Source: Actinomycetota bacterium
Lineage (GTDB): Bacteria > Actinomycetota > Acidimicrobiia > Acidimicrobiales > Microtrichaceae
Assembly (NCBI GenBank): GCA_009700815.1
Contig: WLLG01000155.1
Location: 1 to 6,075, forward strand
Direction of reading: 5' to 3'
Length of the DNA: 6,075 nucleotides
Position numbers and translations under genes: made by a program. This document shows positions 1-5,685 of this stretch, in pieces (the first letter of the stretch is position 1; every line of letters begins with the position of its first letter). Below the pieces are notes generated by a model. The model did not search any database and was not told where the DNA came from. It saw only the letters and a list, made by a program, of their open reading frames with translations.

Positions 1-791
1 GAAATGCCGACCATGCCCACCTTGTTGTGAGCTACCCAAGGCTGCGCTGCCACTGTCTCGACTGCGTCGTAGCCGTCATAAATCGTTGGAAGGCCGAACA
101 GGTCAAATGCCCCGCCTGAGCAGCCGCTTCCTCGAATCTGAACGCTGACGGTTGCATACCCGAGCAAGGGCGCAATCAAAGAACCAACCGCAGTCGAGCC
201 TGATGGTGCGAGCGGGTCAGCCTTAGCAGAGGGGTCAGCAATCTGTGCCGCCATGCTGCTCAGCAGGTCATTTGGAGGAGCGACCTCATAACCTGAGTAC
301 TCAATAACAGTCGGGAACGGGCCGTCAGCGAGCGTCTTACCTGCCGGAAGACGCAGGGTCATTGCAATCTCGATGCCGTCGCGCATCTTTATGTAATTGA
401 GTCCCGGGGTAAAGGTTTGGCCGGTGTACTGAGTCGTAGGTGGGGTGTCCTCACGGTTCAGCACTGTCACGGGAGCGGTTGATACCTCTCCATCACCGAA
501 ATCCCCACGGATCGTGTAGCCCTCGCCGGGTTCAACCTCATAGAACATTGCCGCCCCGAGCTTGTCCGCCTTCGCCGAGCGAATTGCCTTGCCCTGGTCG
601 TTGAACAACTCAACCTCGGCATCTGTAGGAATCCCGATAGCCGAGGCCTGATCGATGCTGCCAATGCCTAGAAAACCAGCTGGCGCGTTCTCAGTTGCAG
701 CTTCCGCTGGCTCAGTCGAGCTGTTATCTGTGCAGCCAAACAACAACACCGCGGGGGCAGCAACAACGAGTACAAGCTTTCGAAATCTCAC
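1..791 (-). CDS. CocE/NonD family (peptidase S15-type) alpha/beta-hydrolase lipoprotein, partial (3' end outside window)
   Basis: Reading the minus strand from GTG at 791 gives 263 open codons running off the left edge. Residues 1-20 form a lipoprotein signal: basic MRFRK, a hydrophobic stretch, then LLFGC with Cys20 as the lipidated residue, so the mature protein should be anchored outside the membrane. A Ser/Ala/Glu linker follows, then a beta-rich accessory region (about 40-112). The hydrolase domain starts near residue 133 (YIKMRDGIEIAMTLRLP), with EYSGY at 164-168 probably holding the oxyanion tyrosine, then RGSGCSGGAFD (220-230), YDGYDAVE and AAQPW. These are characteristic of CocE/NonD acyl esterases and X-Pro dipeptidyl-peptidase-like enzymes. 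The window ends within VGIS, at the Ser codon expected to be the nucleophile. The GTG start is chosen because the signal peptide begins there, GGGGA lies seven bases upstream, and no in-frame start precedes it nearby. Substrate (ester or peptide) cannot be told. Confidence 0.85.
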   Translation of the reverse strand, partial: MRFRKLVLVVAAPAVLLFGCTDNSSTEPAEAATENAPAGFLGIGSIDQASAIGIPTDAEVELFNDQGKAIRSAKADKLGAAMFYEVEPGEGYTIRGDFGDGEVSTAPVTVLNREDTPPTTQYTGQTFTPGLNYIKMRDGIEIAMTLRLPAGKTLADGPFPTVIEYSGYEVAPPNDLLSSMAAQIADPSAKADPLAPSGSTAVGSLIAPLLGYATVSVQIRGSGCSGGAFDLFGLPTIYDGYDAVETVAAQPWVAHNKVGMVGI

Positions 792-798
792 AGAATCA

Positions 799-803
799 TC
801 CCC
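799..803 (-). promoter_or_regulatory. Ribosome binding site of the S15-type hydrolase
   Basis: GGGGA on the minus strand lies seven bases before the GTG at 791. It decides that start. An ATG four bases downstream of the box is in another frame and meets TGA after two codons. This is the only gene start in the window with a conventional Shine-Dalgarno sequence at normal spacing. Confidence 0.6.
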
Positions 804-845
804 AGTCGAATTCGGTCGCACTCTCGCATGCCGAACAGAAACTGG

Positions 846-851
846 ACTTTA
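846..851 (-). promoter_or_regulatory. Possible -10 box for the S15-type hydrolase
   Basis: TAAAGT on the minus strand fits the actinobacterial TANNNT -10 pattern and would give a leader of about 50 bases carrying the GGGGA site. A perfect TTGACA lies upstream (880-885 on the minus strand), but the 28-base gap is too long for the pair to be one sigma-70-type promoter. The assignment is weak. Confidence 0.25.
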
Positions 852-937
852 GCCCAGCCCTTGTCAGCTCCATCGGCTCTGTCAAGCAGCTGGGATCAGG
901 TAGGGGTGCTTGCCAGACCGAGCAGGGGCGAATCCAT

Positions 938-987
938 GGAGGCTAGTTCTCATCACGACGCTGGTTACGCCGCGGCCGCTAGCCTCC
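938..987. repeat. 9-bp inverted repeat upstream of the first MFS gene, possible operator
   Basis: GGAGGCTAG at 938-946 is repeated as its exact reverse complement CTAGCCTCC at 979-987, separated by 32 bases. The right arm contains the TAGCCT proposed as the -10 box of the following gene and ends four bases before its ATG. A regulator bound there would block that promoter. The spacing is long for one dimer site, so looping or two half-sites would be needed. If the region is transcribed from further upstream, the arms could instead form an RNA stem. Confidence 0.4.
980..985 (+). promoter_or_regulatory. Putative leaderless -10 box (TAGCCT) for first MFS gene
   Basis: TAGCCT matches TANNNT and ends six bases before ATG 992, which would place the transcription start at or beside the start codon. 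No Shine-Dalgarno sequence precedes the ATG: the bases there are CCTCCTCAG, pyrimidine-rich and the opposite of a ribosome binding site. No convincing -35 is seen. The same geometry recurs at the next two plus-strand genes. Confidence 0.45.
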
Positions 988-991
988 TCAG

Positions 992-2314
992 ATGAGTTTT
1001 CGTGCATCCATACGCCACCACTCTACTGATTTCGACCATGGTGACCTGACGGGAACTCAAGTAGGCCGGGATCATGAGCGCTTCGCTTCGATGCGCCGCA
1101 ACTACCTTGTCAGCCTCTTCGCTATGTATCTCGGCTGGTCCATGGTCAATATGGCAAGTTCGTTTTATGTCTATGACCAGTCAGGTTCGGTAACTGCGAC
1201 CGGGTTCATCGTGGTTTGTCTCAACTTGCCCGCAGTCCTGCTTCCTGGGGCGGCAACCTCGCTTGCGAGACGGTTCGGTGGGCCCACCATGTGGGTTGCC
1301 CAGTTACCGATTTGGTTTCTCCTCACGCTCATACCAGTGGCACTGTCGGCAACAGGGCACTTGAATACCACGAACCTGCTCCTGTACTTCTTGCTCGTGG
1401 GTATCGTCTTCGGCCTCACGTCCCCCGCCCCGAGCCTTGTTCGACGAATGATCGCAGCCCCAGGTCAGTTGCCCGAATTCAACGGACAGGCCTCTCAGGC
1501 AGTAGCGCTCTCAACGGTGATCGGCCTGCTCGTGGGCGGGGCTTTGTATACAGCTCTCGGACCAACATGGGTGTACGCAATCGGTGCAGTCCTGTTGCTT
1601 CCCGGGCTTTCCCTTTTCAAATTGACTAAAGAGCCAGTGCCACATTTCGAAGGCGAGGTGGAACGGTTCCGAGGCGTCTTCGAGATTCGCCGCAACAACC
1701 CGGGCCTACGGGCTGTCTGCATGTTTACCGGACTGAGCTTCTTAGTCGGGAGCTACGTTGTGACCCTTCCTGCTGTGGCGGAGATCATCGCGAAGGGCGC
1801 CGGGATTGAGTCCAGCGCTGGAATTCAGTCGCTCCTTCAGGCCAGTTCGGTGGTTGGCGGGCTTTTCGTAGTCATGGCTATGCGAAAGGCGCACGGGTCA
1901 GTCAGTTGGGCGGTGGTACAGCGAATCTGCTTCCTGATCGCAGGAGTTGGCCTGTTCCTGATCGCAGTGATTGCTTACTGGGACGCAAGTGCACTGATCG
2001 TCATCTCGCTCACCATCCTCGTGCTGATTCCAACAGGCTTCGCTTTGACGCTCGACCAGTCGATTCTTGCAACGCTCATGCAGGCCGGAGCTCCCGCTAA
2101 GTCGCGGGCTTCGGTGCTGACGGGTTACGCGCTCATCCCGATGGTTCTGGCCCCAATCGGCCAAGAACTCGTTGGGTGCCTAGCCGACCTCATCTCGGTC
2201 TCTGCCGCTCTGATGATCGTGGCATTGCTCACCCTCTTTTTAGTGCTCATCGGCCCGCACCTCAGCCTGAGGGAAGCACTCAACGAAATGTCCGACGAGG
2301 CTGGCGACGAGTAG
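992..2314 (+). CDS. MFS transporter, copy 1 of a tandem pair
   Basis: A 440-residue polytopic membrane protein with about 12 predicted helices. A hydrophilic, His/Asp-rich cytoplasmic N-terminus (1-36) is followed by TM1 near 37-60, TM2 near 68-88, and SLARRFGG (90-97), which resembles the MFS motif A loop between TM2 and TM3. GQLPEFNGQA (157-166) leads into a glycine-rich TM5. A charged central loop of about 210-240 (GEVERFRGVFEIRRNNPGLR) divides the two six-helix halves. GAPAKSRASVLTGYALIPM (366-384) and a charged tail end the protein. The layout is most like MFS_3-type (EntS-like) exporters, but substrate and direction cannot be read. The start is secure: a stop codon lies at 980-982 in frame, and the first 129 bases differ from copy 2 only at third codon positions. 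The second copy starts 43 bases after the stop. Confidence 0.85.
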   Translation: MSFRASIRHHSTDFDHGDLTGTQVGRDHERFASMRRNYLVSLFAMYLGWSMVNMASSFYVYDQSGSVTATGFIVVCLNLPAVLLPGAATSLARRFGGPTMWVAQLPIWFLLTLIPVALSATGHLNTTNLLLYFLLVGIVFGLTSPAPSLVRRMIAAPGQLPEFNGQASQAVALSTVIGLLVGGALYTALGPTWVYAIGAVLLLPGLSLFKLTKEPVPHFEGEVERFRGVFEIRRNNPGLRAVCMFTGLSFLVGSYVVTLPAVAEIIAKGAGIESSAGIQSLLQASSVVGGLFVVMAMRKAHGSVSWAVVQRICFLIAGVGLFLIAVIAYWDASALIVISLTILVLIPTGFALTLDQSILATLMQAGAPAKSRASVLTGYALIPMVLAPIGQELVGCLADLISVSAALMIVALLTLFLVLIGPHLSLREALNEMSDEAGDE

Positions 2315-2327
2315 GTCCTAAAGGTCC
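2313..2327 (+). repeat. Short direct repeat AGGTCC between the MFS genes
   Basis: AGGTCC at 2313-2318 recurs at 2322-2327, a nine-base period, overlapping the stop codon of the first transporter. It precedes the putative promoter at 2346-2351 by 18 bases. It could be a regulator half-site pair or chance. No terminator hairpin is visible in this 43-base gap. Confidence 0.2.
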
Positions 2328-2345
2328 AAAACAGGCGTGCTCGTG

Positions 2346-2351
2346 TAGGTT
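2346..2351 (+). promoter_or_regulatory. Putative leaderless -10 box (TAGGTT) for second MFS gene
   Basis: TAGGTT fits TANNNT and ends six bases before ATG 2358, the same spacing as at the other two plus-strand genes. The AGG inside it could alternatively act as a weak Shine-Dalgarno sequence (eight-base spacing). No recognisable -35 lies 16-18 bases upstream. The flanking DNA has no similarity to the region before copy 1, so the promoter was not simply duplicated with the gene. Confidence 0.4.
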
Positions 2352-2357
2352 CAACGA

Positions 2358-3677
2358 ATGAGTTTTCGTGCATCCATACGCCACCACTCAACTGACTTCG
2401 ACCATGGCGAACTGACGGGAACTCAGGTAGGCCGGGATCATGAGCGCTTCGCATCGATGCGACGCAACTACCTAGTTAGCCTGTTCCTCTTGGAGTTGGG
2501 CTGGGCCATGATCACTATGGCGAGTTCATTCTTCATCTACGCGCAGTCAGGTTCGGTGGCAGCTACTGGACTCATCGTTGTTTGTCTCAACCTGCCATCT
2601 CTGCTGCTACCGGGTGCTGCAACTTCGCTCGCTCGACGCTTCGGCGGGCCAACAATCTGGGTGATGGAGGCAGGCGTGGAGTTCCTCGTCACGCTCATTC
2701 CCGTTGCACTTTCTGCCACCGGCCACCTGAACACCACAAACCTGCTCATGTTTTTTCTGGTTCTAGGAATCCTGTGGGGGCTTTGCTCTCCCTCGGCGAG
2801 TCTCGTTCGACGGATGATTGCAGCCCCTGGTCAGCTGCCAGAGTTCAATGGGCAAGCCGCTCAGGCAGTGGCGCTTGCAACCGTGATCGGCCTACTAGCG
2901 GGCGGAGCCGTCTACACGGCCCTCGGCCCCACGTGGGTGTTCGCAATCGGCGCAATTTCTCTGCTTCCAGCGCTTTCTCTACTAGGACTAACCAAAGAAC
3001 CGGTGCCTCATATCGACGGCGAGGTGGAACGCTTCCGAGGCGTCTTCGAGATTCGCCGCAATAACCCGGGGCTGCGGGCCGTGTGCATGTTTACCGGACT
3101 GAGCGTCATCATTGCTAGCTACGTAGTCACCCTTCCTGCGCTTGCGCAGATGATTGCCCACGATGCCAAAATGGACTCAAGTGCGGGTATCCAGTCGCTG
3201 CTTCAGGCCAGTTCGGTGGTTGGCGGCCTCTTCGTAGTCGTTGCCATGCGAAAAGCACACGGCCGAGTGAGTTGGGGGCTCGTGCAAAGAATTTGCTTCC
3301 TGATAGCGGCATCCGGCCTTGTCTTGATCGCAGTGATCGTCCACCGAGATGTCAGCCCGTTGATCGTCATTTCGCTGGCAGTCCTTCTGCTGATTCCAAT
3401 CGGGTTTGCACTCACGCTTGACCAGTCAATATTGGCAACGCTCATGCAAGCAGGGGCGCCCGCAAAGTCGCGAGCTTCGGTTCTCACTGGGTACGCGCTC
3501 ATCCCGATGATTCTGGCCCCCATCGGCCAAGAACTAATTGGGTTTTTGGCAGACCAATTCTCGGTGACCGCCTCACTCATCATCATTGCCGTGCCGGCGT
3601 TACTGCTCGTGCTGGTAGGACCACACCTGAGCCTGAGAAAAGCTCTCGACGAACTTTCTGATGAGGCCACTGACTAG
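2358..3677 (+). CDS. MFS transporter, copy 2 of a tandem pair
   Basis: A 439-residue paralogue of the gene just upstream. The two align with no internal gap at a constant offset of 1366 bases, with roughly 90 amino-acid differences by manual comparison (about 80% identity). Conserved parts include the N-terminal 43 residues (one change, Asp18 to Glu), the SLARRFGG motif A-like loop, GQLPEFNGQA, the central GEVERFRGVFEIRRNNPGLR loop, the QSLLQASSVVGG helix and the APAKSRASVLTGYALIP segment. Changes concentrate in membrane helices and short outer loops: 44-63, 103-108 (AQLPIW versus MEAGVE), 131-147, 250-273 and 328-334. That pattern suggests the copies share fold and cytoplasmic contacts but differ in the substrate path. 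Family resemblance is again MFS_3/EntS-like, with substrate unknown. The alkylsulfatase gene begins 64 bases downstream. Confidence 0.85.
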   Translation: MSFRASIRHHSTDFDHGELTGTQVGRDHERFASMRRNYLVSLFLLELGWAMITMASSFFIYAQSGSVAATGLIVVCLNLPSLLLPGAATSLARRFGGPTIWVMEAGVEFLVTLIPVALSATGHLNTTNLLMFFLVLGILWGLCSPSASLVRRMIAAPGQLPEFNGQAAQAVALATVIGLLAGGAVYTALGPTWVFAIGAISLLPALSLLGLTKEPVPHIDGEVERFRGVFEIRRNNPGLRAVCMFTGLSVIIASYVVTLPALAQMIAHDAKMDSSAGIQSLLQASSVVGGLFVVVAMRKAHGRVSWGLVQRICFLIAASGLVLIAVIVHRDVSPLIVISLAVLLLIPIGFALTLDQSILATLMQAGAPAKSRASVLTGYALIPMILAPIGQELIGFLADQFSVTASLIIIAVPALLLVLVGPHLSLRKALDELSDEATD

Positions 3678-3709
3678 GACGTAGTTGGCAATTGAGCCGA
3701 AGTGAGTGG

Positions 3710-3734
3710 CCTAGGGCAGACCAAGTACCTAGGG
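3710..3734. repeat. CCTAGGG direct repeat before the alkylsulfatase gene
   Basis: CCTAGGG occurs at 3710-3716 and 3728-3734, an 18-base period (close to two helical turns would be 21). The core CCTAGG is itself palindromic, so the two could also pair as a six-bp stem with a 12-base loop. The downstream copy overlaps the TAGGGT proposed as the -10 box. A regulator site is possible, as is chance. Confidence 0.3.
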
Positions 3735-3735
3735 T
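3730..3735 (+). promoter_or_regulatory. Putative leaderless -10 box (TAGGGT) for the alkylsulfatase gene
   Basis: TAGGGT matches TANNNT and ends six bases before the GTG at 3742, as at both MFS genes. The GAGGAA between them is purine-rich but touches the start codon, too close for a normal Shine-Dalgarno interaction. AGGG at 3731-3734 is at usable spacing, so leadered translation from an operon transcript is not excluded. Confidence 0.4.
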
Positions 3736-3741
3736 GAGGAA

Positions 3742-5685
3742 GTGACCACAGCATCGAATCAGCCGAAGCCTGCAAGCGAGTCGACCATCCTCGCCAACGC
3801 AGCTGCGCAGTCCCGATACAACTTCGAGGACACTGCAGACTTTGATCGAGCACGGCGCGGACTGCTCCTGCAGATCGAGTCCGGAGCCATAAACAGCGAA
3901 CTTGGTGTTCCCGTTTGGGATCCTTCGCAGTACGAGTTTGTTTCCGGTGAGTCACCAGACTCGGTCAATCCCAGTCTCTGGCGGCAGGCAGCTCTCAACA
4001 ATATTCACGGACTCTTTGAGGTCGTACCGGGCATCTACCAGGTGCGTGGCTATGACATCTCGAATATTTCGTTCATTCGTAGTGACACTGGTTGGATCGT
4101 GATCGATCCTCTGACTGTTGCAGAGACCGCAGCTGCCGCCCGCGGGTTGATCGACTCGCACTTTGGCCCGCTACCCATTGTTGCGGTCATCTATACCCAC
4201 AGTCATGCTGATCACTACGGCGGCATTCGGGGCATCGTCACCGATGAAGAGGTCAAGTCAGGTCAGATTCGCATCATTGCACCCGAGGGATTTCTTGAAG
4301 CCGCTGTGAGCGAGAACGTCACGGCTGGTCCTGCAATGACTCGTCGAGCCATGTACATGTACGGCGTGCTCTTGCCAGTTGGCCCTCTCGGCCACGTCGA
4401 TGCCGGACTCGGAAAGACCATCCCAATCCTTGGATCACGTGGACTGATTGCACCGACACAGTCCATCACCCAAAGCGGTGAGGTGTTAGAGATCGATGGA
4501 GTGCCTATTGAGTTCCAGCTCACCCCCGGGACCGAAGCTCCAGCCGAGATGAACTTCTATTTCCCGAGCTACCGCGCCGTGTGCATGGCCGAGAACTGTG
4601 CCGCCACGTTGCATAACGTCTACACGCCACGAGGCGCAGAGATTCGTGACTCGCTGAGCTGGAGCAAGTACATCGACGATGCAATCGATCTGTTCCTGGA
4701 CCGCAGCGATGTTGCTTTCGCAAGTCACCATTGGCCACGCTGGGGTCAAGCAGACATGTTGGCATTCCTGTCCGGACAACGCGACATCTACCGCTATCTG
4801 CACGACCAAACCATGCGCCTAGCCAATCATGGGCACACTGCAAACGAGATCGCAGAGATGCTCACTCTGCCCGATGCGATTGCCGACGAATGGTTCAACC
4901 GGGACTACTACGGAACAGTGAGCCACAACGTCAAGGCCGTATATCAGCGATATCTGGGTTGGTTCGATGCAAACCCCGCTCACCTTCACGAGTTGCCGCA
5001 AGTGGACTCCGCGAAGAAGTTCGTTGAGTACATGGGTGGCGCTGATGCCGTGCTAGAGCGTGCGACGGAGGACTTCAACCGCGGCGAGTACCGCTGGGTT
5101 GCGCAGGTTGTCAACCATCTCGTCTTTGCTGATCCAACAAATCAATCTGCACGAGAACTTCAAGCCGACGCTTTAGAACAACTCGGATACCAGTCAGAGT
5201 CAGGACCGTGGCGGTCGTTCTACCTGACTGGCGCTAGTGAGTTACGCAACGGCAGCCCGTCCATTCCCGGCCTGCGTGGGGCAGTCAGCCTTGATGTCAT
5301 GGCCGCTATGACTCCCGAGATGGTGCTCGATAATTGCGCAGTCAAGCTGAACGGACCGCGGGCAAGCGAACACCAAGTTGAGTTCGAGATTGTGTTCACC
5401 GATCGTGAGCAGGCGTTTCACGTGTTCATAGGTAGTGGCACCTTGCGTCATCGCAGAGTGGCCAGTTCCTCTGACGGACCATCGTCCTCAACTGTGTCCA
5501 CAACGGTGCACACAACCGTGCACACAACCGTTCAGGAGTTCATCAGTCTCACGAGCGAACTCACCACTGTCGATCAGTCTCTTGAGTCAGGTGCGCTTCG
5601 AGTTGACGGTTCGGTTGAGTCGCTAGCCACCTTTGTATCCCTGCTCGATCAGTTCGATTTGTTCTTCTCGATTATCGAACCCTGA
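3742..5685 (+). CDS. Metallo-beta-lactamase-fold alkylsulfatase (SdsA1/BDS1-like)
   Basis: A 647-residue protein with the full three-part build of class III alkylsulfatases, which hydrolyse primary alkyl sulfate esters (for example dodecyl sulfate) to alcohol and sulfate. The catalytic MBL domain covers about 75-345: THSHADH at 152-158, Glu265 in TPGTEAPAE, Glu284 in MAEN and His329 in SHHWPRWG supply the expected dinuclear zinc ligands. A helical dimerisation domain follows at about 375-505 and an SCP2-like C-terminal domain, proposed to bind the alkyl chain, at about 515-647. Family hallmarks such as NPSLWRQ, HGLFEVVPGIYQVRGYD and TLHNVYTPRGAE are present, and all metal ligands appear intact. 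Unlike secreted SdsA1, the N-terminus is hydrophilic with no signal peptide, so it is predicted cytoplasmic. A TTVH repeat interrupts the C-terminal domain. GTG at 3742 is the likely start. The physiological substrate may not be dodecyl sulfate. Confidence 0.92.
   Translation: MTTASNQPKPASESTILANAAAQSRYNFEDTADFDRARRGLLLQIESGAINSELGVPVWDPSQYEFVSGESPDSVNPSLWRQAALNNIHGLFEVVPGIYQVRGYDISNISFIRSDTGWIVIDPLTVAETAAAARGLIDSHFGPLPIVAVIYTHSHADHYGGIRGIVTDEEVKSGQIRIIAPEGFLEAAVSENVTAGPAMTRRAMYMYGVLLPVGPLGHVDAGLGKTIPILGSRGLIAPTQSITQSGEVLEIDGVPIEFQLTPGTEAPAEMNFYFPSYRAVCMAENCAATLHNVYTPRGAEIRDSLSWSKYIDDAIDLFLDRSDVAFASHHWPRWGQADMLAFLSGQRDIYRYLHDQTMRLANHGHTANEIAEMLTLPDAIADEWFNRDYYGTVSHNVKAVYQRYLGWFDANPAHLHELPQVDSAKKFVEYMGGADAVLERATEDFNRGEYRWVAQVVNHLVFADPTNQSARELQADALEQLGYQSESGPWRSFYLTGASELRNGSPSIPGLRGAVSLDVMAAMTPEMVLDNCAVKLNGPRASEHQVEFEIVFTDREQAFHVFIGSGTLRHRRVASSSDGPSSSTVSTTVHTTVHTTVQEFISLTSELTTVDQSLESGALRVDGSVESLATFVSLLDQFDLFFSIIEP
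5500..5535 (+). repeat. Three-copy 12-bp tandem repeat inside the alkylsulfatase gene
   Basis: Three consecutive 12-base units based on ACAACCGTGCAC (5500-5511, 5512-5523, 5524-5535) encode TTVH, TTVH and TTVQ at residues 587-598. The first differs from the second by one base and the third by two. A degenerate partial unit (actgtgtcc, TVS) precedes them. The unit is a multiple of three, so copy-number change would keep the frame. It lies in the SCP2-like domain where family members have a beta-strand and short loop, after a Ser-rich stretch (about 575-585). Confidence 0.75.

Noticed and set aside
846..885. TTGACA (880-885, minus) paired with TAAAGT (846-851, minus) as one promoter
   Set aside because: The 28-base gap is far from the usual 16-19. 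Only the -10-like box is kept, with low confidence.
938..942. GGAGG as the ribosome binding site of the first MFS gene
   Set aside because: It is about 50 bases from ATG 992, and the frame upstream of the ATG is closed by a stop at 980-982.
655..946. Two plus-strand open frames (655-852 and 695-946) opposite the hydrolase start region
   Set aside because: They are antisense to a convincing lipoprotein signal peptide and hydrolase N-terminus, have no recognisable domain, and show shadow-type composition.
2315..2357. An intrinsic terminator between the two transporter genes
   Set aside because: No GC-rich stem followed by a T-run is present, only the short AGGTCC direct repeat.
3203..3670. 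A 155-codon minus-strand open frame inside the second transporter
   Set aside because: It lies opposite a well-supported MFS gene, its translation resembles no family, and the corresponding frame in copy 1 is not conserved at the same extent.
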